A stretch of 64,000 nucleotides of DNA from Bradysia coprophila (Eukaryota > Arthropoda > Insecta > Diptera > Sciaridae). Under the pieces are notes generated by a model. That model searched no databases, was not told where the DNA came from, and saw only the letters and a list, made by a program, of their open reading frames with translations. Where the stretch lies: assembly GCF_014529535.1 (NCBI RefSeq), contig NW_023503584.1, positions 906,190 through 970,189 of the forward strand, written 5' to 3'. The position numbers and the translations under genes were made by a program. Numbering within the stretch: position 1 is the first letter of the stretch; every line of letters begins with the position of its first letter. This document shows, in pieces, positions 1 to 10,658 of this stretch.

Positions 1-1413
1 GCCACAAAAACCGGGCCAACGGCTGGGAAGTTTATTCCCTTGACCGTATCACGGGTTTTACAAAAGAAAACACACTGTACATAGCACGTTCACCATGATT
101 AAAAATGCATGGAAATGTGATGATAAAACGTCAAACGTAACAATTTCGTGCTCTTTGTTAACACGATAACTCGAGTAAATCTCAACGGATTTTCGAAAAA
201 AAAAAATTATCCGACGAAGAATGGAAATCCTCAGGTCAAGTTTGGAAACGGGTGGCATCGCTTCAACCATCTGGTTGTAGTTCTCAGAAGAAGCATCTTC
301 TGCTCTTTGTTAACACGATAATCGGAGTAATTCTCAACCGATTCAAAAAAATTACTTGGTAGAGAATGGAATTCCCGAGGTCAGGTTCCAAGATAGATCA
401 TGTTAGTCTAACGATCTAGCTGCTTAACATAGGCTTATGAACACCAGGTACCTAATAAGTTGAGACAGGAAATGGGAAACGAAGAGAAATCTAGAAAATT
501 CGGAAACCGACTGAAATCGGGAAAAGGAACAAAAATGGGAAAACGACCAACAATCGAGAAATTACGAAAAAACGGAAAAACTGTAAACCTGTCGAGAATT
601 CATCGGAAATCTAGAAAACCGTAAAAACATTTCGGAAAAGCTGAAACAGCTTCAGACAACATACTTCTTCCTCCATACTTCTTTCAACGCTTGCCAATGC
701 TCGCACCGCACAGATTCCGCCTTTCTTTAAACTGATTTGAGGATTCTCGCATCGCGGCATTCACAACAATCCACAAAGTGATATCTTCCTTAGACAGAAT
801 GTGTCACCCTGCCAATTATTGTGTATCACTCGTTGCGGTATCCTCAACAGTCTGGACAGCGTTTCTGTCGCATCGCTCCCACACATGCTGACTCACAGGG
901 CAAAATCCACAGATGGTTCACTAATAACGCTCCTTGGATTAAAGCATACTAAACGCCAGCGCTCCTGGATACTAACGACCGCATCCAGCTAACTACGTCA
1001 TGTCAACTAGTACATACCTATGATGCTGCATTGGTAACCGTACATGGAAGCATCAGAACTTTTAATTGGTTGTTGTGTCCCGTCCAAGATCCAGTACTCT
1101 TACATATGTTTCCTTTTCTTTTCTCGTTCTCGCAGTACAACTTTCTTTGACAGTTCGTGAGCCCAAAACGATACGAATCCGGGGCATAATTCGGTATTAT
1201 TTCGCGTGTGTCTCCCTGGTGTCATTTCCATCATAGTCGTGGTCCATTTAGTCGTCAATTACCCCATATTTTATTAACTTTTTACAGTATTTTCGCGGAG
1301 CTCAAATATTTTTCGACCTGTCGGTTTCGCCCCAGACAATATGCGTATCAACCAAAAACATCGGCAGAAATGGCTCTACACCACCTAGTTAGCAAAATAG
1401 ATAAAGCACTTAG
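1..1413. other. Non-coding left edge
   Basis: I see no gene here. Open frames at 801-992 and 1208-1528 have no recognisable domain, and the second overlaps the INTS15 coding exon on the other strand. The stretch holds the local duplication listed separately and otherwise AT-rich single-copy-looking sequence. Confidence 0.5.
147..393 (+). repeat. Local direct duplication, two diverged copies of about 95 bp
   Basis: The segment starting near 149 (GCTCTTTGTTAACACGATAA) recurs near 301. The similarity continues through GAGTAA-T-TCTCAAC and GAATGGAA to the AGGTCA motif, with scattered changes. The copies lie about 152 bp apart in the same orientation. This looks like an old tandem duplication and no function is implied. 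Confidence 0.7.
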
Positions 1414-2679
1414 TCAAAATTGTGAGGCTCTGGGATGTTTCATTTTCATTTTCATTTTCAGCTTTGATATCATCTGTGAAACATTACCGGTCAGCGATCG
1501 AGATTGCAATGCTATTTGTATGCATTGAGCCAGACGTTCCAAGCTCAACTGCATCTTTTCATCGGTGTCGATATCTCCCGTTTTCCCGATTTCTGTCGCT
1601 CTGAACTTTAGAGCGAATATAACCACTCCCAAGGCAACAGAATTGATTGCCGACGCGGGTGGCAGATCATTCACGGATTTGGACTCTTGCATAAGGCTCT
1701 TCAATATGGCCAGATGAAGTTTACTGTACGCAGATCCATCGGTGGAGGCGTTTGAAATCGGAGCCAAAACGCACCATCTAATCAATCCGGGAAGCGGACT
1801 CACGATTGGCATCGATATTGCACCCTGAGGTAAAGCCAATTGAGGTTGAGCGTCCGTGCACAAAGTGGGATAGTCCAGCATCCAATTTGTAAAAATTTCT
1901 AATAGGGCTGGTGGCGGTGGTGGCATTAATTGGTGTGACTTTGTGTCGTTTAGGTATAGGTCTGTGCAGCATACCAAGAAGTTGATGGAAAATCTGTGGA
2001 AATAATACAGGCGTGGCGTGAAGTAATGACATTGAAGTGACATGTGTCAGAACTGAACGAACCTTGGTGAAATCGCCGGTAGATTTTTCAATTGTTCGGG
2101 ACCTTTGTTGGAAAAAACAATGAAATCTTCGATCAGCTTCTGGGTCAATTCCAAGCATGATGTGTTGGTTGGTCTGTAACAAATTGTTTTCGGATTAGAA
2201 CTCAAATTAGCGTAAAACATGCGGATTATTGACGAACCCGACTTGTTGAATCCAAGTGCCAGCTGCCATTAGGATAGGAGCGACAGACGATGCAATTGCT
2301 GTTCCAATCAATTTGCTCAACACTTTCAGTCGGTAAGCATTCGATCTTTCGAACAGTGATAGAAATACCGCATTTCGGATCATCTCTTGACCGGGACGTT
2401 CATAGAATTCGCACAGGACAACAACCAATTGAAATTCTTGGATCAGCGATAGTCCGCACGTTTGCTGGTTTTTGTGTGTATTTCCATATTTGCGAGAATC
2501 CGATTTCTTCTCGTAGAAGATGAACTCCGAAATCAGATCGAGAACATGGTCCTGGTTTTTCGTTGATATTAGACTTTCTGCAAATGTTGGTTTTCTTTAA
2601 TTAATGGGAAGCTGGACGAAGTGATGCTTCACTTACCGATTCGCAATAGAGCTTCATGTGCCCTGTGTGGGTAATCCAT
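1414..2679 (-). CDS. INTS15: Integrator complex subunit 15 (C7orf26 homolog)
   Basis: Four exons on the minus strand: 2679-2637, 2577-2238, 2173-2063 and 1993-1414. Introns have GT-AG ends and the frame closes to 357 residues. The Integrator complex cleaves snRNA 3' ends and attenuates RNA polymerase II; INTS15 is its most recently assigned subunit. What I recognise against the human protein as remembered: a conserved GLIRWCV motif, a YSKLHL-ILK helix and a LSLERLAQ-IQIAL helix near the C-terminus, plus the preceding SPRF...LY segment and a proline run (PPPPP). The human protein is longer, with a proline-rich C-terminal tail that is absent here; the fly copy ends with a lysine/methionine-rich tail made by a TTTTCA repeat near 1441-1461. 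The start ATG gives an N-terminus leading directly into the conserved helical region. Nuclear. Confidence 0.9.
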
Positions 2680-2894
2680 TTCCTGTTCTTCTCAATTTGA
2701 TGGCAATGTTTGTTGTTTTCGTTTACTTTCCTTGTTGATCTGCCGAACTGTCTACCAATCAAAAGTCTTGTCAAACATTTTTAAACTAAACATTTGTCAG
2801 GTAGCAGTGTTGCCGAAAAAATAGGTAACGTCAGATTTTTCGACACTAAAATGCAAAGACGGTAACACTTAACGCTAATCGCTAAATATGTTTA

Positions 2895-3060
2895 AATGTC
2901 AAACTTTGTGTGTGTCCCCGCGTATCTGTATCTGCGAGACCTTCCCAAAGTTTACAGTCTTGGGAATATGAACCTTTCCTTTGGGTCGGGCAATAACCTC
3001 TCCTCTCGTGAAAATAAAAATTTGGTAGCACGGAAGTAATGTACTATCAGTTTACTCTCC
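2895..3060. repeat. Remnants of two MITE families, side by side
   Basis: Bases 2909-2963 match the right end of the MITE at 24955-25139 (CGCGTATCTG then CCCAAAGT-TACAG-CTTGG). Bases 2968-3050 resemble the internal part and right end of the MITE at 59261-59378 (TTTGGGTCGGGC, then CGGAAGTAAT-TACTAT). Both are partial and diverged, so both are dead copies. Confidence 0.55.
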
Positions 3061-3151
3061 CGTTGACTTCTCTGATATACCTTCTTATTTTGTAAAACAG
3101 AATTTCAATAAGTGACAATTCTAATCAGTAACAATTTATAGTCGCTGTTCT

Positions 3152-3373
3152 CAAGGTTCTGAAGGAACAGGTTAAGACACTTTCGAGTTGATCACGAAGG
3201 CGGTGTGATCAAAATTTTCCTGTAGCGCCGACTTGGCTTGGAAAATTTTATATGGCGATTTCAAATTAACAAAAAAAAAATGTTTTTAAGTTGACTTTTC
3301 AAACAATATACATGTCAAGATTTGTGTTTCACCCGCCTTCGTAAGTGTCTTAACCTGTTCTTTCAGAACCTTG
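3152..3373. mobile_element. 222-bp MITE, hAT-like
   Basis: Terminal inverted repeats start CAAGGTTCTGAAGGAACAGG on the left and are matched with few changes on the right (CCTGTTCTTTCAGAACCTTG). Flanks are GCTGTTCT (3144-3151) and GTTGTTCT (3374-3381), an 8-base target duplication with one mismatch, as expected for a hAT-type element. There is no coding capacity. A diverged partial copy of the same family lies at 9166-9297, where it supplies the end of a coding exon. Confidence 0.8.
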
Positions 3374-3412
3374 GTTGTTCTAACTATTGTGTTTTTGGCG
3401 TAGTTACGTGCA

Positions 3413-3514
3413 CACTACAGTATCCCGCTTGTAAATTGCAATCAATGTGAAGAGGTTCAAACAGCTGAACATTTCCTATTCCAAATGCCCTGCTTAAATA
3501 ACAGTCAGAACTGA
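3413..3514 (+). repeat. Possible LINE reverse-transcriptase 3' scrap
   Basis: Translated on the plus strand, this piece reads a CxxC...TAEHFLF...C pattern ending at a stop (3512-3514). LINE ORF2 proteins commonly end in a cysteine knuckle followed by an EH-L-F-C motif. The piece is short and has no upstream reverse-transcriptase frame, so it is at most a fragment. An ordinary exon is the alternative, but no matching splice partner is visible. Confidence 0.4.
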
Positions 3515-4379
3515 CATCTGACGTGTAAATTCCCAAGTCAGTAATGAACATATGAAAAATATCCATCCAAAGTATATGCCTATTATTAACACTGTGGGCT
3601 TTCTAAACAGGCCAATCGGCGGTAGATGCAGGAGCATCTGGCTCCACCCACATAACCTAATCTGTTTATATATAAAAGACGATGCTACAGCAGAATACGA
3701 CAGATCTATAGAATCCAGAATTACCAACGATTGGGGGATTATTGTCGTTGACAGTCGAAAAGAAAATAATCGCATTACTGTACCAGTTAGGCCTATAATT
3801 TTAAATTGCAATAAATGACTCAAGAAAGCTTTCACCAGGATTTCTTAGATGATAATCCGCTGAAAGTTTTCTGTAAAGATGACTGATTGATTCCATCAGA
3901 AGGTATCGGAAAAAATAGGGAAAAAGAATATGAATTTTATGCACTCCCGTGAAACAGTTCGAGCATAAAAACCTCTGCTAATCAAATTACTATGTGCAAT
4001 CTTTAGTCTATAGTCTATAGACTGTCCAACTTTTGAAAGATACCATACGCACCCTATTCGGTTCGGTAAATATCAATTTTCGTTGCTCGAAGTCGAGTAA
4101 ACTCGGTCAACTCCAAAATAAATAAAAAATCGATTTTGTACTTTTCGAACAGACACTTTCAGTTCATGACCAATCGTTAAATTTCCTTATTTCTTCTTAT
4201 TTTTGTGCTAAAACCTCCTTAATTCATTGATAAGGAGTCCGAAATTAGAGTGAGGGGGTTGGGTTAAAATGTAAAATAAAACTGGAAAAAACAGAAAAAC
4301 ATCCGACCAAGGAATCCGAAACGGAAAAAAAATCAAATGCGGAGTTTTCTGTACAAATGCCAGCATTACATATTGTAAA

Positions 4380-4800
4380 ATCCTATCAACCAAATCTGCT
4401 TCTGCTGTACGCGATGGTAAAAAGGTAAGAATCTTTCAGGGTGGCAAAAAGTGTCGTTTCAATTTATGTGTTTTGCTGTAAGTTCAATCCATAATACACA
4501 CTGCATCCAGTCTACACGCTCTAGTACTCAACTTTAGTTTTGTATGCTTATTCAACTAGTTCAATCGATACGGTTGGAGATAGGAATAAAATGTACTTAG
4601 TCATCATATAATTCTAATAACCCTGCGCTCTAATATAAATAAAAGGTTTGCGCAGGCCTCTCACTCAAAAATTATGTTGTTCGGAATTTTGTTAGGGTTC
4701 TAATTAAGGATTCCAAATATCCAACTTTTGGGGTCATTGTCGTTGGAGTTAAGGGGGGAAGTCAAAACGTTGCTGTAAATATGTTCCTTAGTTCCTAATT
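4380..4800 (+). repeat. Dispersed repeat family R1, copy 1
   Basis: This copy shares nearly its whole length with the second copy starting at 10146. Shared blocks include CTATCAACCAAATCTGCTTC, GGTTTGCGCAGGCCTCTCAC and GGAGTTAAGGGGGGAAGTC. It lacks the two insertions seen in copy 2 and therefore shows the empty sites. A partial third copy is at 44332-44483 in inverse orientation. No coding capacity was found and the class is unknown. Confidence 0.75.
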
Positions 4801-5227
4801 TTTATTTTTTTATGTAATGAAATATGAGAAATCAAATTGAAATTTGGAAATAAAATTTTTGTTGTACACGCCCTAATGAGATTTTGCGTTTTAATCAACG
4901 AATAATGAAATTCGCTTATAATCTTTTTAGCATAAGTTGGGAATAATATTTTGTTTCTCGTGTATACATACGGAGACCCGCGACAAAGTACAACTATTTA
5001 CGGCAGATGAATAACCTCCCACAAAACATGTGAAACTTGACACTTGCCGTTCAGGTATGTCAGCATGATAAGCGATCTGTTATCTCTCTGGCGATACGTC
5101 ATTTCAGTGTAGTACTAAAAATTTTGACATTTGTTCCATATAAAATGTTTTCGCTCTGAAAACCTATTGTTTCAATGACATTCGAATTGTCAAATTTCTA
5201 TTGCGTTAGTTTTTGTATTTATCAACA

Positions 5228-6087
5228 ATGCCTTTTAAATCTGATAAAGTAACAGTAGGAAAAGGAAATCATAAATCTAAGGAAGAAGAACAAGAGGAAG
5301 AATTTATTGATGATTCCGACGATCAGCTGCAAGTAAGTACAAAGTAATCAGGAAGTGAAAGATTCTAGTTCTAGTTCGACTATACATAGAATAAGAAAAG
5401 CGCCAAAGTCTGATTCAAGTTCAACTTGGGATCAGATCTCATTTTTTGAAGTGAATTTACTCCCTTGACCCTGCCACACTTGTTGTGGATGTTGCTGTTG
5501 ATTTTGTGATTGCGGTTGCGGTTCGCCGAATTGTGAATAGGTTCCGGAATTATTCGGCACCCAATTTTTGCCCGACCAACTGGTCCGTTAGTGGGTAGCA
5601 TGGTTGGTTGCCTTAGATTCACGTTACCGAATCCCTCGTCCCACAGTCCATTGTTTCGCTCATGATTACCTCCCGAGTCCGACATAACAACTTTTTTTTG
5701 AATGAAGACAATTTGCAGATTTTCGAATCACTTATGATCACCAATATCTAGGCGATTGTTGCTAATAAACACAAATTTTAATTGGTAGACAATGGACCTG
5801 TTAGTTGTATTAGAGCGGAACGCTACGACACCGAGCTTAAAAGTAATTGACGAAGCTGCCGCTAGTGCATTCGGTGAAGTCAAGGTTACAAGCTACGACA
5901 AGTTCTTCGTGTTGGTAAATTAGCCTAGTTATAATTATAATAATGTACGAAAATTGAACTATCTCATTATTTTCAGGAATTCAGTAATCGCTCGAAGACT
6001 AGAAAGGCACTGAACGAAGGACTAATGATCAATATGGAGTACTTACGGTTTAAAACAATGCATTCGTTTTTAAATTCATTGAATTAA
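5228..6087 (+). CDS. Small acidic-headed protein, unknown function
   Basis: I do not recognise this gene. Three exons, 5228-5332, 5789-5914 and 5977-6087, all joined in phase 0 by GT-AG introns, give 113 residues. The N-terminus is charged: lysines, then a glutamate-rich run followed by DDSDD near residues 21-32. The rest is a compact mixed segment (about 36-113) rich in leucine and charged residues, with KVIDEAAASAFGEVKVTSYD in the middle exon. No signal peptide, membrane segment or cysteine pair is seen. Exact phase at both junctions and a clean stop argue that it is real. Intron 1 contains a broken antisense coding-like sequence (5410-5685). The small size and acidic head would fit a nuclear accessory protein, but that is a guess. 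Confidence 0.6.
5410..5685 (-). pseudogene. Frameshifted protein-like fragment inside an intron
   Basis: On the minus strand, an ATG at 5685 opens a glycine/asparagine-rich reading frame (MSDSGGNHERNNGLWDEGFG). Around 5565-5580 the sensible frame appears to change: the +1-shifted reading continues as NWVPNNSGTYSQFGE and then a glutamine-rich tail. The two halves together look like one host RNA-binding-type low-complexity protein carrying a frameshift. No introns are visible, which suggests a processed copy that landed in intron 1 of the plus-strand gene. The parent gene is not identified. An intact gene with a small unseen intron is the alternative. Confidence 0.35.
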
Positions 6088-6726
6088 AGTTTTCATCGAA
6101 AATTTACGTCGTCTTCTTAGCACCAGATCGAAACAGCTGAGCTGCGGGGAAATTTTTTTCAGACGCGAGCTGAACTGCGGTGGTATAAAGGAATAATAGC
6201 AACATGTTTCAAGACCCACACCTCTATGTGATCCAAGCAAATTACTTGTGTGTCGTTATGACTCCGACTCCGACTTCACGTCTCGGATCGGGGACCTAGC
6301 CCACTCCCAGTTGAGGCTCTCTTAGAAGGTTAAGGTTTGACTTGTTGGTTTAAATTGACTTCAAACCTTCAAGCTCTCCTTTTTCCCTTTGGCCCGTCAA
6401 GCCCACTCACAAACTTGATAAACAAATGCCGTAGCATATCTTTATCCGTCTCTGAGCGAACAGCGCTGGGTCGCCACTCGAGTTGCTGACACTTATATAC
6501 CTCTGCGTTTACAAAGGTAACTAACAACAACTGTTGCCGTTTGGTCTAACAGTCGGACTAGCTACTATCATTACTTGTAACTTGTCTCAAAATTACCTTT
6601 TTCTTTCTTCTTCCTTACAATACCTTACCGATTCTTAGCATATTCCTCATTCATCCTCAGTTGTTATTTCTTTCCATTCTTTACACATTCGTTCATCCTT
6701 TTGATTCCGCTTGCGCATGCATACAA
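6088..6726. other. Intergenic, no gene seen
   Basis: Apart from a short hairpin around 6332-6380 (AAGGTTTGACTTG pairing with GACTTCAAACCTT), I see nothing beyond AT-rich spacer. Confidence 0.5.
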
Positions 6727-7274
6727 TCACTCTGCATATTTCATGAACGACTTGCAATTGACTCGCTCGGGAATTTTGAATGATAGTGATGATCCAGCGC
6801 TTACTTCGTAGTTCGAAGCAAAATTGGCTACTTCGTCTATGTTCGACTTACGTTTCGATGCCACTTCCACCACCAAACTTTTACGTTTCAGAGTATCTTT
6901 GTCCGTGCGTTTCGATTTCCGTAGCTTTACTGCCTGCGGACTCGGGCTAATGCAATCATCTCCATCTATTTTCAGAAAAATTGTTCGCAAATTGGATGAG
7001 TGATTTAGTTGCAAAACATCCACAAAAATGAAAATGAGAAGTGGCACATACCTTCGCCACCTTCGGAACCGACTGAATATGAGTTACTATGCGGCTCTAC
7101 ATTTTCCGATTCATCGTCCTGTTGTGGTGGCAATGTTTTTCCGATTTCGATCGGTTCTTTGGCAGCCGTTGCTTCTTCAAGCGCTGCATTGAATTCCTCC
7201 GAATTCCACGACACATTCGCCACGTTACTAAAATCTCGAAGCACTTCTTCTATCACTTTGTGTGTCACAGACAT
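6727..7274 (-). CDS. Basic-tailed small protein, unknown function
   Basis: I do not recognise this gene. Two exons on the minus strand, 7274-7052 and 6965-6727, are joined by an 86-base GT-AG intron in phase 1. The product has 153 residues. The first half is acidic (MSVTHKVIEEVLRDFSNVAN at the start, a run of E/D and serines near 50-75). The second half is basic, with KLRKSKRTDKD and KRKS patches around 85-120 that could serve as nuclear localisation signals. No known fold is visible. The next gene to the right (7904, plus) is divergent from it with about 630 bases between the two starts, so they could share a promoter region. It is probably a nuclear protein, by inference from charge only. 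Confidence 0.6.
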
Positions 7275-7903
7275 TTTTTTAATGTTACTTATCGGAACAA
7301 AACTACCAGAATGAAGAAAACAAAATGAAGGAGATGACTTTTACACTGTTAATTCTGCACCATTGTCTCACAAAAACTTACAATTTAAAAACTAAGTTTG
7401 TATGCAATGACGAACTCAATACAAAGGGCCTCCGAAACACCACATCAGAATCACAGGGTGAACGCTTAACGCTTTTCGTAAAATTATTTCACAATCACGG
7501 ACAACGATAAGAAGAATTATAGGATGTGTGTGGCACCCTTTGTCACCGTTTGTTATATTTTGTTTTTCATTGTCTAGCTCCACAACCGCCTAAACCAACT
7601 GTGACTTTCATTATCTAGCTTCAGTCTGCCAACAACCGCCAAATCAATTTGTTCAAATTAAATTGTCGGTCAAAGTAGTTGTACAAGAAGTACAAAGTTT
7701 TTTTCCGTGTTTTTTCTTTCTAACTGTACGCAGGTGTATATAAAATAAAACGATCGAAACAGCAAAAGGTGTCGCTAATACGAAATTTAAAACGTGGGTC
7801 GCAGATGCATTGGATTGAATTTTTGGCTCGCATTGGATTGAATCGCAGAATCGGCGTTGACCGCATAAAGATCAATTAAAGGACACCTTGGTACATCGAA
7901 AAT
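7275..7903. other. Spacer between two divergent genes
   Basis: No coding sequence is seen apart from antisense shadow frames. Near 7566-7645 a segment of about 48 bases seems repeated in diverged form (TTTCATT-TCTAGCT then CAACCGCC). The stretch probably contains both promoters, but I cannot pick out defined elements. Confidence 0.4.
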
Positions 7904-9209
7904 ATGGCAGACGCAAAGCGAAACGAAGGCGAATCAATGACCCATTCCATGACGTTAATAGAACGCTTGGCGCGATCTTATCAATTTATGAAAGATAAAA
8001 TTCTTCGGCTGGAAGAACAATTTGTGAATCGCAATTATGAAATTTCATCCAACAATGATGTGTTGGAAGCTCAAATCGAACCGATTGCAAATCCATTAAC
8101 TAATGTTAATGACAATTCGGTTTGTGATCGAAGAGACACTGAAAATATTAGTGATAAAGCGATGATCAAAATATTCGCCGAGCATCTGCCGAAAATGAAG
8201 GACGCATATGGACGTCTCAATCTGGCTGTGGATGAACAGAAACGAATCATCGAAAAACAACAAAAATTACTACATGAACGGTAAATATTAAAGTTTAATT
8301 GTTTGCATGCACTGCACTATATAATTTGTGGACGAAAATCCCAGTTTTCACGAAACTCGGTCTCGATCAATTTGAGCGGTGTGTGTGAGGTGACGTCACA
8401 TTTTTTGTGGTAGGAAAAGTAAGATTTAGTAAAATTGCTTCAGCCCGTAGCAAGTTTCAAACTTTTTCAATGGACCATTCCGGAATATGAAAAAAAATGT
8501 GCAATTTATAAACAAATCACGACAACTTTGTACGCTAAATTTTAGCATAGAAAAAATATAAAAATTGACAGATTTGAATTCACAAAACTTAATTCCAAAG
8601 CAACGGTATCACGTAATTTTCTATTAGGTGTTGCCTACAAGTAATGTGTAATTTAACATTTCAGTCCTAGCATTTTTTAGACAACGGCTTTTTTGCTCCA
8701 TTTCTCAATGACAGCACCGCGAAATTATTAACAATTTTTCGAGTTTCTCGTTTTACAGGCGCCCCGCCGATCCAGGATGTGATTCGGCTGCCCACAAAGT
8801 TCCAATTCCGGTCACTGCCAATCGACCTGTTGAACATGCTTCGAACGTTGTGGAGCCATGTGCGTCACCCGATTTGTTTGATGAGTTCGATGACATTAAA
8901 AGTCCATTGCCATCGCAAATGTCGAATGTTACGGCGTATCAAGTGAACAAGTAAGTCTAATGGAAACAATTCCTAGCAAATTTTTTCAGACAACAGTTTT
9001 TTGCTCCATTTCTCAATTTCTCGTTTTACAGGCGCCCCGCCGATCCTGACGACAACGTCCCACTTCCGGTCACTGCCAATCGTACGTACGACGTACAGTC
9101 CGACGACAGTGATGAGGATTGCCAACGATTCAACAGAAAGTCAACTGTCGATCGTCAACTTGATAAAAACTTTTTGTTTCTTCAAGTTGACATTTCAAAC
9201 AATCTGTAA
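7904..9209 (+). CDS. Coiled-coil protein with duplicated exon and MITE-derived tail
   Basis: I do not recognise the family. Three exons, 7904-8280, 8759-8950 and 9032-9209, are joined in phase 2 and give 248 residues. Residues 14-45 and about 85-125 are helical and charged (ERLARSYQFMKDKILRLEEQ; later KRIIEKQQKLLHE), typical of coiled coil. Exons 2 and 3 both begin GCGCCCCGCCGATCC and encode RRPADP/KRPADP followed by P-PVTANR. The intron ends before them are also alike (TTTTTTGCTCCATTTCTCAA, TTTCTCGTTTTACAG), so exon plus upstream intron was duplicated in tandem. The last 15 or so codons (KNFLFLQVDISNNL) and the stop lie in a degraded copy of the MITE at 3152-3373. An AATAAA at about 9220 sits in the same MITE. 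An isoform skipping exon 2 would stay in frame. Confidence 0.65.
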
Positions 9210-9297
9210 TGAGTATGTTCAATAAATAGCATCTATTTGTCGAAATGTGTGTGTCACCCGCCTTCGTGGGTCTCTTAACCTGTTCTTTTATAGCCTT
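9166..9297 (+). mobile_element. Partial MITE copy, exonised
   Basis: The right part of the 3152-3373 family is present: AAGTTGACATTTCAAACAAT, then CACCCGCCTTCGTGGGT, CTTAACCTGTTCTTTTATAG and CCTTG. The left terminal repeat is missing. The coding exon of the neighbouring coiled-coil gene reads into it and stops at 9207-9209. Confidence 0.7.
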
Positions 9298-9454
9298 GCT
9301 TATGACGGGGAAATCGTCTTTTGTTCGAACTTTCGCGAAACGTCAAATGAAGGAGAGAAGGAACCGTTAAGAATTGTTTTAGATTTTTTTTACCAAATCA
9401 TCTTGATCGAATATTAGCTTATTGAGCTTATAAATATAGCGAATTCAAATAGGT

Positions 9455-10029
9455 TTAGCCCACCACGGAAAGTACGATGCGATATATGGACAGAAGGACA
9501 GGAAAGTCAGAGTGGGGCCCACACGTCACATAGTGCATTTTATCGCGACGTACGTGGCGATGCCAGACGTCACATGTATGCATAAATTGGTAGGATCCCA
9601 AGAAACCTTTTCTTATATACACATTGCAATTGCAGAAACCTGCCCAGCGACGTGATTGCTGTGGAGCACTGGTTCCATACCATGATCTGTCAAATGAAAT
9701 TCGAATTTCAAATGAACAAGTTGAAAGCGGTCGCATTACTGGTTTCACTGGTGTATTCCAATGGATACGTCCCGTTGCATGATGGAAATATTATAAATGC
9801 GGTAGACTTTCGAAAAGATCATATAAAATTTGACAACAACAAAATGACGCTATGGTTCGCCACTTCGTCAGCAATATACTGCATAACATCCTACAGGCCA
9901 TTTCTCGCAACTAACGATGTGATTTCAATCAAGCTTTCAAGAAAGGTGATAAAGGTGGAAAATACGGCGACGGTTGGCAATTTTTTCACTTTTAATGGGT
10001 CACACAAACTAAATGACCCTAGTGTTTGA
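9455..10029 (+). other. Possible exon or ORF of unknown nature
   Basis: A plus-strand frame from a possible acceptor (TTGCAG at 9631-9636) runs to a stop at 10027-10029 and contains a hydrophobic leader-like segment (MNKLKAVALLVSLVYSNGYV). A minus-strand frame (9455-9748) overlaps its start. Neither looks like a known family and no splice partner is visible. It could be a secreted small protein, a lone exon or chance. Confidence 0.25.
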
Positions 10030-10295
10030 ACGGCTTTGACTAGTCGCTTGATGAGTCACTTCAAAGGGCTGTAAAGAGGCTGGCGCAACTGCGATAAAAA
10101 TTTTTTTGTTTGTGAAGTGTTTATTCAAATATTTATTTACTTACCTAATCCTATCAACCAAATCTGCTTCTGCTGTACGCGATGGTAAAAAGGTAAGAAT
10201 CTTTCAGGGTGGCGAAAAGCGATGTTTCAATTTATGTGGTTTGCTGTAAGTTCAATCTATAATACAAATACACTGTATTCAGCCTACAAGCTCTA

Positions 10296-10477
10296 CACTG
10301 ACAAAAAAGATTCGAAAAACTCACCTGTTGCAGGTAGCTTTGTCTCCAGGTAATCTACAATAGCTGTCACAGCTGTAGCGCCCCATGCAAAAAATACAGC
10401 TGCGGCAGATAATGTAGATTACCTGGAGACAAAGTTACCTGCAACAGGTGAGTTTTTCGAAAAAAAAATTGTCAGTG
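10296..10477. mobile_element. 182-bp MITE with TA target duplication (Tc1/mariner type)
   Basis: Long, nearly perfect terminal inverted repeats of about 65 bases begin CACTGACAAAAAA and end TTTTTTTGTCAGTG in sense (TTGTCAGTG at the right end). TA dinucleotides flank it at 10294-10295 and 10478-10479. Removing the element and one TA restores CTCTAGCACTC, matching CTCTAGTACTC in repeat copy 1. A TA duplication points to the Tc1/mariner superfamily. There is no transposase, so it was mobilised in trans. Confidence 0.88.
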
Positions 10478-10658
10478 TAGCACTCAGCTATATTTTTGTA
10501 TGCTTATTGAACTAGTTCAATCGATACGGTTGGAGGAAGGAATAAAATGTGTCTTCTTATAACACCACTAACCCTGCGTTGTAATATAAATAAAAGGTTT
10601 GCGCAGGCCTCTCACTCAAAAATTATGTTGGTCGGAATTTTGTTAGTGTTCTAATTCC

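Larger units (their letters stand above)
2680..5227. other. Intergenic stretch with MITEs, a LINE scrap and a dispersed repeat
   Basis: No complete gene is seen. It holds two degraded MITE pieces (2895-3060), an intact 222-bp MITE (3152-3373), a possible LINE fragment (3413-3514), an unexplained open frame at 3552-3818 on plus with antisense frames, and the first copy of a dispersed repeat (4380-4800). The 3552-3818 frame has a compositionally protein-like end, but I cannot place it in a family. Confidence 0.5.

Noticed and set aside
1422-1604. Plus-strand open frame over INTS15 exon 4
   Set aside because: Antisense shadow of a clearly coding exon; its residues show no domain.
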